64,000 nucleotides of DNA from positions 5,356,756 through 5,420,755 of the forward strand of contig NC_088318.1 of NCBI RefSeq assembly GCF_910592395.1. Reading direction: 5' to 3'. The translations under genes and the position numbers were made by a program. Of this stretch, positions 1 to 10,037 are shown one piece after another; within the stretch, counting starts at the first letter, position 1; every line of letters begins with the position of its first letter. Source of the stretch: Lineus longissimus. Lineage: Eukaryota > Nemertea > Pilidiophora > Heteronemertea > Lineidae. Under the pieces are notes generated by a model. It was not told where the DNA came from, did no database searches, and saw only the letters and a list, made by a program, of their open reading frames with translations.

Positions 1-879
1 CGGAGATAACCGTCTATCAAAACAAAAAATTGGCGGAAGGAACTATAGCTGGTTCCCAACCAGGGGGTTTGGGGGGTTTCCCCCAGCCTAAAGGCGCTGC
101 ACGCTTACTAGGGCACTGCACTGATAATATTAATTTCATCCACATGTCCTACAGGTTTTGAATCACAATGGTATCTGAACAATTAATTCTATTGAGTATG
201 CTCGTTTTAAGATCTATTAATTTGTCGAAGTGTCGCAATGCGTGTGCAGGAGATGCGCATGTGTACAACATTAGAAAGAAGTAAATGTGGTCAAGATGAC
301 TCCAGTCTGTTTAAATATCAGTCACGTGACGGGCGGAACTGAAACCTCCTTGCAGTTGAAATTTAAGAGTATAAACTCGAGTGCTTGGCTTGTACATGTA
401 GGAATAATTTCTTCGGCAAGTTCTTGAGTTCAGAATAAAACCTGTGGCTTTGGCTCCGTGAATGAAAAACAGTTAGTAACAAACGAACAAAATTGTGGAA
501 TACTATATATTAATCTAGTCTTCTCGATAGCGATTAAGGATGAGATGACCAAAATGAATGGTTGTGTTCCATTTATAAATGCCCAACGCGCACTAAGCGA
601 TTCATTGCAAAGAGTTGATGTACAGTGGATCACTCAGTGTGCGTGTTGCGACCAATTGCAACTTACGGCAACTATTTGTAGTCAAATAAATCGTTCAGTG
701 TGAGGTGGGCATAAGACATGCTTACATTCCATTGTCGAACAAAAAGCGTGAGGTGCAGGGGCAAAAAATGACCACAAGAGGCTCCATTTGGCAAAATGAA
801 TAGAATGTGATTTCTTTTTTGCAACAATAAATTTCCATTTTCCATTAATTTATTCCCCGGCCTTGGAGACCTCACGGGA
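1..879. other. Non-genic stretch, no gene recognised
   Basis: No open frame here has recognisable protein content or flanking splice signals. The only structure I see is a dispersed-repeat copy at about 235-355, listed separately, and a G-rich and C-rich patch near 64-86. Confidence 0.5.
235..355. repeat. Dispersed repeat, copy A (relative of 48440-48540)
   Basis: This segment shares an ordered series of words with 48440-48540: GTGTGC, GGAGATGCGCA, TGTACAA, then CTGTTTAAA followed by ATCAGTCA. The order and spacing are kept, with substitutions and small indels between the words. That indicates an old dispersed repeat rather than chance. I cannot assign a family because I see no terminal repeats or coding sequence. 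Confidence 0.45.
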
Positions 880-935
880 GCTGTTCAATAGCGCTACAAC
901 CCGAGCATTTCTGGGTGCGCTCCGTCTTTGGTCAG
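880..935 (-). repeat. SINE 3' fragment
   Basis: Read on the minus strand, this piece carries the module TTGTAGCGCT(A)TTGAACAGCTC, preceded by AATGCTC. The longer SINE copy at 4060-4205 has the same module. Only the 3' part is present here, with no RNA polymerase III promoter boxes, so it is a truncated copy. Confidence 0.5.
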
Positions 936-2116
936 GTTTAATTTTTTTGAGTGTCCGTCTCCTAGTCTAGCTGTCATTCCCCGGCCGACGAGCTCCGACT
1001 ACCTGGTTCGATTTCGGGGTTTACTCTCACAGACTTATTGCCGCCCTGGGCTAAGGAGGCAAGTCTCCCAAAATATTCATTTGAATATATCATTACCTAG
1101 AAAACGGACGAGACGACTATCAATTGGACTCTGAACATTTTTAAGCCACATTACACATAACGTTGTGTCACGTTATCTATTAACGAATTCCCAGCGAGTG
1201 TCTACATTGTAGCTGCGAACTTTGTAAGTTTTCTACTGCTAGACTGGTCTTAAAGGCGTGATATTTCTGACCAGATGCCTAATTAGTGATAAAAATCCGT
1301 TATACCCTTACAGCATTTAGCCATTCCCCATGATATCAGTCCGGCGGGTTCTTATATTACATCTAAATATTCTTAACAGGATTTAAGGAAGAATTTGATA
1401 ATACACCGAGCCACCCTAATCTCAGAATCCGAATAGGATCTAAAATATAATATTTTTACCCCGAGGATCGGTTAGACGTCGTTTCTTTGAATATGAACAT
1501 TTTCTCGCAGAATTCTGTATACATGTATCATATTTTACAGAACCCGTGCACAGTTTTTGATTGAAAAAACGAAAAGATTACAGTTAGTACAAAATAAAAA
1601 TATTCTATACAACACCATACATTATTGATCTGTATTGATTTCATAGCTTTGAATGTTTTCATTAAATATATCAGCTGATTATCAATCGAGAAGTGGCAGA
1701 CTAGTGTGGAAGGGTTTATTCTCCACATACATGTAACAGAATAGGCCTCTCTCAATAGTTGCACCGACAGGAGAAAAGCAGGGTCTGCATGGGAGCAACA
1801 TTTCAGTCATATCAGCGTGTTGCATCGTGTGTGTTGACAGGAGAGGACGATATAGTGAGCCTTCCCAACCGCCCGGTAAGGCAAGCGGCTACATTCAGTG
1901 TTGAGTGGTATTATTTTGTGTGCGTATACCGAAACAATCGTTGAACGTTGATCTAACCGGTTGCTAGCGATAGGTATTTTCGGCTGACCAGACTAATTTT
2001 AGTCAGGGGAGGAATTCGCATCTCTTGCTTTCTCAGTAATGACATCGTGAGGTTAGTTATATTTCAGTCGATAGTTCCGTCCATTATCCCACTCTCATAT
2101 AGTCAGAGCAGTAGCC
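936..2116. other. Non-genic stretch upstream of the lectin-like gene
   Basis: Nothing here reads as a gene. The region just before 2117 would hold the promoter of the gene model that begins there, but I see no clear TATA box. A TACATGTA palindrome lies at 1520-1527. Confidence 0.4.
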
Positions 2117-2201
2117 ATGTTATATAGACTTTTCATCGTCACCTGTCTGGTCAGAAGATCTCTGTCATCGAACCAGGCTTTGCAGGACTTACTTTCTTCA
2201 G
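2117..2201 (+). CDS. Predicted exon 1: start and signal-peptide-like N-terminus of a lectin-like protein
   Basis: An ATG at 2117 opens a short hydrophobic N-terminus (MLYRLFIVTCLV, then RRSLSS). The exon ends with a donor of form CAG|GTAGGC at 2202, leaving phase 1. It fits a signal-peptide exon for a secreted protein, although two arginines follow the hydrophobic core. The support is mainly its phase. One base left here plus the 43 nt of exon 2 gives phase 2, which is what the domain exon at 3110 requires, and the join has no stop codon. It is a model only; another upstream exon could replace it. Confidence 0.45.
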
Positions 2202-2524
2202 GTAGGCGTGAATAAGCAGATCTTACATAATACTATAATTATATCCAGCTCCTTGAGATAACATGATAGTCCGCGCTCTCTCATTTCTTTGCTTTCAGCT
2301 GGAGTAAATTGTACTGAACACAATCCCCTCAAATATACCCTGTGGTCTTAAAGTGCCCGTGTGCCACAACGAACGTCACTACGCCCCCGAACACTCGCCC
2401 GCTAAGCATGGTGACAACGGCACGCGTCATGATCTCCATCATGCCGGGGAATGAATGTTGAACATACCAAATATATATCTTTTTACTCTAGAAAGGAGGT
2501 AGCGATTTCGTTTTTCTCTTTCAG

Positions 2525-2567
2525 CATCTCATAAAATGTATCTCAACAGTAGTATGAAGAATTTGAG
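2525..2567 (+). CDS. Predicted exon 2 (short linker) of the lectin-like protein
   Basis: A strong acceptor, TTTTTCTCTTTCAG, ends at 2524. A donor (GAG|GTTAGT) follows 43 nt later. Reading in from exon 1 (phase 1) gives an open frame containing SHKMYLNSSMKNL, leaving phase 2 for exon 3. It shows no domain and probably encodes the mature N-terminus or a linker. A microexon of this size is easy to mispredict, so confidence is moderate. Confidence 0.4.
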
Positions 2568-3109
2568 GTTAGTATTTGGAAACAGACATTGCTAACTGTT
2601 TAAAAATGTCTACGCCGTCATCAATTCAACATATCTTGTGATATGCCACTATAATCAAATGTGTTCCGTGCTCATACTAATTTAGTTTGGGGATTTTCAT
2701 CGGATCAAAATTATAAAAAGGCTTTAGTCACATAATGATCATTATATTTTTGTGCGTTTTGTACAGTAATGGTCGAAAATAGACATCCACTTGTTGTAAT
2801 TTTTGCATATTCGGTCAAACACATGAACCTAGTGGTTTCAGAAACGACTGCAACGCCATCGCACAACAGATCGTGTGAAAATATTTAAAAAAATGATATT
2901 TTGCTGAAAAATTCAAACTGCGTCAGGGATAATAATGAAAAACATGTACAGCGGGCGAAATCAGGTTATCATAGCTATAGGTCGTATATTGCTAATTATA
3001 ATGGAGCATAGCATTATATGGCACCTTTTTGCTTCTGATTATGATAATTATTTATATCCGTGATGTCTTGTATTTCGCTACCACTATCAACATTACAATA
3101 CTCATTTAG

Positions 3110-3696
3110 GCTTCGTTATGGAATCTGCGAATTCGTCCAATCATTTCATTTTGGCGAAGTACTGTCTGTTGGAATAGCCCAAGAGAACATCAAGCATGGC
3201 AGAACTGCAGAATTGTCGCCATTTATTCATTTTGATGCACTAGATGTGCATAAAGGTAACCCGTTTACTATATCCGTACTTGCAAGGATAGACCCAAGCT
3301 ACACTTTACATCGATTTCATAAATGCATGTTTTGGTACAGTAATAAGGGAAAGTATCATATCCGGTTTTCTTTTTCTGCTAAAACACTACGTTTGAAACT
3401 TCGTATAAGTATTGGGCAAACAGTTTACGAATATGTAGCTGGTGAAGCTCTCCAAGGTAAAACTAGTATGGGTGTATGGCAACTTCTGACGACTAGCTAC
3501 AATCCGAGGAAGAATCTTGTGATTAATTATGTTAATAATAAATCGTATATTGCGCCACCATTGCGGAAACCTGGATCAATGCTTCCCAAAGTTGACAAGG
3601 TTTTCTTTGGAATTTTCCTTGTCGCTAAGATGGCTTGGGTAATGATATTCCCTTACATGTTAAAACAAAATGACGTCACAAGCCTTTACGATAACT
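3110..3696 (+). CDS. Predicted exon 3: laminin-G/concanavalin-A-like domain
   Basis: This open exon of about 195 codons runs from an acceptor (CTCATTTAG, ending 3109) to a near-perfect donor (GTAAGTATG at 3697). The product has the alternating pattern of a beta-sandwich. A region like FTISVLARIDPS resembles the first strand pair of LamG/pentraxin-like folds. WQLLTTSYNP near the middle and MAWVMIFPYMLKQ followed by SLYDNC at the end match the usual W-x-x-L and C-terminal motifs of secreted concanavalin-like domains in invertebrates. The likely role is extracellular carbohydrate or protein binding; the ligand is unknown. The exon leaves phase 1, so more coding exons should follow. If the donor is ignored, the frame stops at 3738-3740, and AATAAA at 3806 could end a short isoform. 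The domain call rests on pattern recognition only. Confidence 0.5.
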
Positions 3697-3805
3697 GTAA
3701 GTATGATCAACTGGATCGAAATCTATTTCACTCTTTCTGAAAATTTCAAAGCAAAAACGCACTGCCACTGATTTATTTCCCAAAGAAAATACTCGCCTCA
3801 TACTT

Positions 3806-3811
3806 AATAAA
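3806..3811 (+). promoter_or_regulatory. Possible poly(A) signal AATAAA
   Basis: A canonical AATAAA lies 66 nt after the read-through stop of the lectin-like exon. It could serve an intronic-polyadenylation isoform. The strong donor at 3697 argues that the main transcript is spliced onward instead. Confidence 0.3.
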
Positions 3812-4059
3812 ACACATTTTAACGAACCGCAGTTAACAAATTGTTGACATTGTAAATATACTACATGCGCTTTCAAAGCTTAGAGTTTCGAATTCAACTG
3901 TTATAACTATTTTAGTACAGGTGTTTTAGGTTTTCCGGTGTGATATTGGTTGTGTTTGAATTAAAGTTAAAGTTTAGGGTTTATAGTCTGATATCAACTA
4001 CGATATAGGTTATCATCATGTTTAAACCCGGTCTGTCCTGAAACCTTTCAGTAGACCAT

Positions 4060-4205
4060 AGATGAGCTGCTCAACCAGCGCTACAATCTGAGCATTCTGA
4101 CCGGTACCCACTTATACACTTTGGTGCAGAGAGGCAAGTAATTAAGGCAAAGAGATCTGCTTTAAGTCTCACGCCGACAGTACGGATCAAGCCCGGGACT
4201 TCTTT
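4060..4205 (-). repeat. SINE copy (tail/core half)
   Basis: On the minus strand the sequence reads ACTTGCCTCTCTGCACC, then GTGTATAAGTGGGTACCGG, then AATGCTCAGATTGTAGCGCT and GAGCAGCTC. This order (TTGCCTCTC, GTATAAATGGGTACC, GTAGCGC) is typical of SINE bodies common in marine invertebrates. No clear tRNA-like head is visible in the copy. It sits just upstream of the decayed transposase. Confidence 0.55.
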
Positions 4206-4968
4206 GACTGCTATTTGAGGGTCCCAGCCACCACACTACAGCGGCGGTGTCACCACAACTGCTCAGGCGGCGCTAAAGTGTTGGCGACAAACGCTGCTGC
4301 GTCTCGGTTTTTGCCAATACTTGAGTTCTTTACCTTCGCGGTTAAGATCAGACAACCAATAACTCCGAGGAGATACTGTATGTTCGGGAAAATAACGCCA
4401 CTTCGTGATATTCAAGGCCCGATTTCTTCTCCCGAGTCTATTCACCAGAGGTAACCAATGAGTGACTTCGCTGGCCCTTGCAGTCGGTCGATAACTAGTG
4501 CCGGCTCATCCTAGCTGTCACCGTTACGCTAAACCACTTATTACCGCAGCCCTATTGATTCGAAGTGTTGTGGGCCTACTGGTCGATGAGTGCGAATGTG
4601 GAATGACGTAAATGGTAAGGCCGCTCGCCGACCGTTTATACAGTTTGTCTCATAAAACTGAAGCACTTTTTAGATTGATCCAAACCCCCAAAACAAAAAT
4701 AGGCCTTATTGAAACTCTGAAGGAAAAACTACGAACGCTTGCATTAGAAAAGCAAAATGAGATTCAGGCAATGATAGCAGTCATGAAATTCCGAAGAAAA
4801 ACGAGGAGCTCATCCTCTGTTCTTCTGCAACCCTCTTTTTTTTGCTTTTTAGATTTAGACTCCCCCATGGTCTATGTAGCAGAAAACAGAATCGAAGGAT
4901 TTGTGGTTTTCTTGTGTAATTTTAGGGCCCCACTGAGGGTACCCACATTGCAGACAACCTGTGCGACA

Positions 4969-6307
4969 ATGGATGCTGTAGAGCCGCTTAGAAAACGACG
5001 CCGACGCTACACCGTGAAAGAAAAACTTGCCTACCTGAGAGACCTGGAGGAGGCACTGGTGAACGGTACCGTGCGCAGTATGAGAGAGTTCGCCGCCCTC
5101 TATAATATCCCCTGGGAGACGTTTAGAAGGTGGAATGTCGAGGACCTCGAGCAGAAGCAAGAACAAGGGCATGGCCGGAAGAAGACAGTGATCAAGCCAG
5201 TAATCCGTTCTGGCCACAGGTTAAGGACCAGCTTTACCAAAAGCTGCAGTAGATGAGAGAGCGTCGCCTCGCAGTCTCCGTTCTCGACATTCAAGATAAG
5301 GCGTTGGTAGTGTGGCAAAGCTGGTGGAATGAGTTGGCCCAAGATGTCAGGGAAGGGATATAGCATTGTCGCCCTCAGCTATGGATTTCAACGCATCCAT
5401 AGGCTGGGTGGAGTGCTTGATGAAGAGACGCCACGTGTCCCTACGGAAGGTGACCACGAATACAACGACCGTCCCCGCTAATGCTGCTGCAAGGATCCAG
5501 ACCTTCCGAGATGCGGTTACTGGGACTATCGATCGCCTTAATATACAGACGCGGTTGTTCTTTAACATGGACCAAACCGTTTTCCTGTTTGACATGAGAA
5601 CCATGTACACGGTCAACACCACGGGGGAGAAGGTCATAGACGTCCGATCATCCAGGTCCAATACCAAGCTGGGATGCACCGTCACCCTCTCCATCGCAGC
5701 CTCTGGAGCAAAGTTGCCGGCGCACATCACCTTCCCCAGAAGAGGTTTCGTCCGGATGTTTGCAGCCCTCCAAGACAACCCACCAGCATATGTTAAGATT
5801 ATCCCATTGGAAACTGGTTGGATGAGGGAGGAAACAGTGCACCACTGGTTAAATGAAGTCCTATCACCCCACGTCACCGACAACGAGGCCGACCAGTTCC
5901 TGTTAATCGTCGACCATTATCAGGTCCACCGGGACAGACAAGTCCGCGACATGAGAGGCAGCCTGGATTACGTACCTGTTGATTGCACATCCCTCGTACA
6001 GCCGTTAGACGTTGCAGTCATGAAGTCCTTCAAATGTCACGTACGGCGACAATGAAAATCGTGGAAGAAGGACCACACGGACGAACGAGGAAACTGCCTT
6101 CACATCGGCCTGAGAGACGTGACCAATATCATCAGAGATGCCTGGGATGGTGTTGATGAGGACGTTATCGTCAACGGCTTTGAAGCATCGTTTCGACCAA
6201 GGCCAATCGAAGCTGGACCACATGCTATCTTGGAGGAAGAAGAGGAGGCTGCCGTGGATGGACCAGAGTTCCAGAATGTAGTCGAGGAGGACATTGTAAT
6301 GGACTAG
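4969..6307 (+). pseudogene. Decayed pogo/Tigger-type (Tc1/mariner superfamily) transposase
   Basis: The reading starts at ATG 4969 with a basic run and a helix-turn-helix of the CENP-B/psq type (KRRRRYTVKEKL ... REFAALYNIPWETFRRW). It shifts frame near 5155-5165 and continues through FWPQ and RERRLAVSVLDIQDKAL with an in-frame TAG near 5250. It shifts again near 5360 into the catalytic domain. There I see the first Asp (FFNMDQT, codon 5570), the second (LLIVDHYQVH, codon 5912) and the third (SLVQPLDV, codon 6008). The last two are about 31 residues apart, as in pogo-type DDD enzymes. A TGA at 6053 interrupts the frame; the same frame then resumes to an acidic tail ending at 6307. With two frameshifts and at least two stops it cannot make enzyme. 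The upstream open frame from 4612 is probably not coding. I did not find terminal inverted repeats. Confidence 0.8.
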
Positions 6308-7458
6308 AATTGACTGTGGGTGTTGTGAATGATTGTGGCTACGATTCTGAATGCTGGACAATCTAATAAGGTGTATCTTTAACTCTGAAAAAAAGTTGAA
6401 TCGGGATTTGAATCGTTTTTTAGTCCTTCACTGATCACTTCGGACAAGACTGTACATTCAGAAGGATGTTCAGTTTTGTCTCAAGATACTGTATGTGACG
6501 GCACAACTTCTCATTCTTACCAATTTTGCACTGCAAAGTATCTTTGAAAGTCCGAGGCTGGTAAGGGATGATAAGACCCGAAGACATGCTCCATTACCTT
6601 CCTGAGCAGTGCCTCACTTTGAAAGGGCAGGTCAGTCTCTAAAACCAGCAGAAGCCAATAAGTCAGTTGGACTTTTTTCATGGACACCCTGTACACTATC
6701 AGCCATTAGCACTGGGACACCCTTTACACTACCAATGACGATAAGTTGAAAATGTTCTGGGACACTCAGTACAATGGCCGAAGGCGCTGATCCCATTATT
6801 CCACTCATAGGAGACCTACGAATCGGTTTCAACAACCCGAACAATAAGGATTGGACTCTAAACTGAAGCATATTGGATATGAGGCCTGAACAACCCTCTC
6901 TGAAATCCCAGCCAATGATCGGCCTTCTCAACAGTTCTGTTCGCCACCCCATGAGTCACCGGCTGTTAATGAAGTGGTGTTGTTTTCTTGAGTTTACAGT
7001 ATGAATTCTTGACTATTCTTGTATTTCAACGAGGCCTAATCAGCAGTTAGTCTGATCAAAATACGTAGCGCCATTTTCCCTTACTTACCCGAATTGTGAA
7101 CGATACCTTATTCTTGATGCATAAATTGCCTTCAAACTTGCGTTTTCCCGATATACACGTGGTGTTATTTTTTGCTCTTAAACTTACCTTTATATTTAGT
7201 TCTTTCTTCGAAAGGTAAGTACACACACACACACACTATGCACAATCATACAGTCAGTATCTATATACGACCTCTAGATTTTTATTGAATTAATGGTAGG
7301 CCTGTTTTCGGGCGGCTACTCGATCCTATGCAACGTGGTCAAGAGATGACATGACGTCAGAGTCCATTAGTCCCGGTCTGACGTCATGCGGGAGATCACC
7401 TACGCTAGCATTCTGAGATACTATATCTAAAAGAATTCTGCTTGTTTCGTGTTTAAAG
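6308..7458. other. Non-genic stretch
   Basis: I recognise no coding sequence here. A minus-strand open frame at 6632-6952 has no domain or splice context. Part of this interval may be the 3' non-coding part and right end of the pogo-type element. A short (AC)n microsatellite occurs at about 7221-7237. Confidence 0.4.
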
Positions 7459-7676
7459 AGAAATCTCCAACAGAGATTGCCACAAAGTTTGTAATTAGCG
7501 ACGATGTTGCTGTCGCCAACACGGTTACCGATGTTAATTTGAGAAGGAATTCACCGATTGAGTGCTCGGTTAGTTTTGTAGATGTGTGTCACGGTAACAA
7601 CAACGTGGAATGCCTAAGTTTTATATTCTTTGAGAAGACTTTGCGATGTCGACATTACGTTGATAAAAGAAACAAG
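7459..7676 (+). CDS. Weak candidate exon, cysteine-containing, possibly PAN/Apple-like
   Basis: After a pyrimidine-rich acceptor ending TTTAAAG, an open frame of about 73 codons contains IECSVSFVDVC, then VECLSFIFFEKTLRC. The run of a Cys followed by a hydrophobic-Phe strand and a final Cys vaguely resembles PAN/Apple modules, which marine invertebrates often pair with LamG-like domains. It cannot be joined directly to the lectin-like exon at 3696: the phases agree, but the joined codon would be TAG. It is therefore either a separate exon with something between, or not a real exon. Confidence 0.22.
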
Positions 7677-9650
7677 TAACAAGTGTCCTAGATTAAAGTT
7701 ACCATTGTGTTTAGCAAAACTGTGGTAGTAAATGGACCCGCCTATTTTTGTATACCCTTATTCCTCAGTAAACTTTAACCGGACACGTTATTATAACCTT
7801 GCATTGAGTACACACAGAAAATCATGCAGTCTATGAAGCACCATGTTGATATTGGACGGGTAGAATGTTTGATGTATCAGATGTCTCACCACGAAATGTA
7901 ACGGCTGCACACTGTATCCTTCATTGCGCGGGGGGGGGGGGGGGGGGCTGTCATTTAGATCAGGATGAGTGGCTTCATTGGGCAATGGGGGTGAGAAGAT
8001 GGAACTCATGAGGTTATTTAAATAAGGATAATCATTCCTCTACAGTTTGGGAACACGGCGTTCGTCACTTTGAAGTAAAATCTCGGGAGAAGACCTAGGA
8101 TATACCTTCCACAGATGAAAATACCGAGCTGTATGCGTTAAAGGATCATTGGCATTAGCAGCGCAACGTCGTGGTATAGATATTCATCTCCGCGCAGCGC
8201 GCCAGTGGTTGTAGATCTTGACCTTGCTGTTTAGATACAATAGAGACTGCTGGTCCTTCAATAGAGAGATCGCTGAAAGAACCAACTCAAGGGTTTGATA
8301 CCTGTATAGCTTTCAAATTAATTATTAGGACAAATCAAAATCTTGGAAACTATCATTAGAATAAAGAACACCAGTTACACCTTAGAGTAGACAAAAGAGA
8401 GGAGATCTGAACTTCCTTGGCTCTGGGGCCATATCAGGAACAGGAACATGAATTTCTTGACTGGATCCTAACTATTGACCATTCAGCATCACAAGCATTA
8501 TATGTTGAACAGCTACTTGTTACAAATGTTATACCGTCTCCAGAGGTTGACTGATGATTTACATGACACTGTAGTTGCTACAATTGATGGGAACCTGTAT
8601 CTTTGTAATCACAATCTTGTCTCAACCTGCACGAAGTGTCCCACAAGCACTAACAGGATCAAACACCAAGACAGAAAAATGGCGTGTCGATACGTAGCCA
8701 ATAAATCAATGTGCAGGTGACGACAGTGGTGGATTTCGTCTAGGGAGTTTCCGCAAGTCTCACGAATTGCAAATTACGAATTACGAATTGCTATTTATGC
8801 GAGAAGGAGAGCACAATATCATTGGTTTCTAAGCTGATCAACGTCAGTTAACCTTAGAAGGGTCACTCGGAATCGAAAGTTCTTTCACCAATCCACTGTA
8901 ATTTCTTAGACGCAGCGAGTTTTGAATTCCAGGTGACGAACTGGCCGAGTCGTTACGAATTAGTCTACATTGTCGCAGCGTCCTTTTTTCAATAAGACCG
9001 TAACTAGATGAAAGCATTAACTTATAGTACATAACACAAGATACAGCTGACTGCAAAATGGAACGGGAGTTCTTTCGTAATTATAAGTTCGTAATTCAGT
9101 GGGCAGTTGGACAAATCCCCCCGTGAGTTCACCAGGAAACGTGTTTTTACCGTGATTTTGGTCTAAAAATTCCATAAGGTGCCCCCACCCCCACCCACCC
9201 ACCCAAAGATTGAAAAGCTAGCTACGCCCCTGCTTTGAGCAACTAAATATTTAAGGATTGCGCCATTTCGGGCGATTCATCAGACCATGATTTAATTATC
9301 ATCTTCGCTGCGTTGACTGGGTTTATGCTACGATAAAGACACATTTATGATCGGAATGAGGCAGGCGTTAATGTGATTATGCCCTTCATATTGCCGTTTG
9401 ATGGCCCCCATTGTCGCAATATGCGGTGCTGAATGTAGCACACTGATGGTCTCCTAATTCTCGTTATTGAGTCACCATAACGAGAGTATGAACGACACAT
9501 GGGAGGTTGGTATTAAAGGTTTTTATGACAGAGCGGATTTACTTAATTCAAAGTTGACGAAAATAGAAACCTGCCACTATTTATACGTTGTACGTGTTGT
9601 TTTAGTTCATTAAAAGCCACGCCGGTTAATCCAGAAATACATCCCGGGTT
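7677..9650. other. Non-genic stretch with a G18 tract
   Basis: No gene is recognised. A run of 18 G lies at 7930-7947, and a C-rich (CCCA)n patch lies at about 9181-9204. Short repeats of the word AATTACGAATT occur near 8765-8790. Confidence 0.45.
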
Positions 9651-9719
9651 CTCCCCGGGATCAGACCCGGACCCTACCGCATGGTTGCCAGAAGTGTTAA
9701 CCACTAGGCTATGAGGCTT
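9651..9719 (-). repeat. tRNA-derived SINE head or tRNA pseudogene
   Basis: Read on the minus strand this is tRNA-like. An A-box-like TAGCCTAGTGGTTAA (plus-strand 9697-9711) is followed about 35 nt later by a degenerate B-box-like GGGTCTGATCCC. I see no matching acceptor stem, so it is more likely a SINE head or relic than a working tRNA gene. Confidence 0.45.
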
Positions 9720-9880
9720 CTCTAAACCGTTTCGGCCTCGCTAACACAAGGCACGCGTTCAAATATATGACTTGTACATGTTGTTGCACTGAACAATTGA
9801 TGATATAAACAAAGTCCAGTGCTAGGAGTAAATGCTTCTACTACAGTTTGTACGGTCGGGCCTAGTTTAACGCACCTGGA

Positions 9881-10037
9881 CCCGGTTGTTCAAAAGCACA
9901 AAAGTCACGTTATCCCTAACAGTTACGTTAAGTATCCTCAATTAAGGACGTAATCTCTTTCAGTTAAACCCATTAAAATTTGCACGTAAAGACTTAACGG
10001 CGCCGTTAAAGCCAACGTGGTTTTGAACAACTCAGCC
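9881..10037. mobile_element. Short MITE-like inverted-repeat element
   Basis: The left end reads GGTTGTTCAAAAGCAC (from 9884). The right end is its inverted partner, GTGGTTTTGAACAAC (ending about 10032). The interior holds a 16-nt perfect palindrome, TTAACGGCGCCGTTAA, at 9994-10009. There is no coding capacity. I cannot fix the target-site duplication. Confidence 0.5.

Noticed and set aside
4612-4968. N-terminal extension of the transposase frame
   Set aside because: The open frame extends upstream to 4612, but the residues there do not look like transposase. The basic run and HTH begin right after ATG 4969.
3110-7676. Joining the lectin-like exon (ending 3696) to the frame at 7459
   Set aside because: The phases match, but the codon formed at the junction is TAG. 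The next AG at 7473 gives the same stop.
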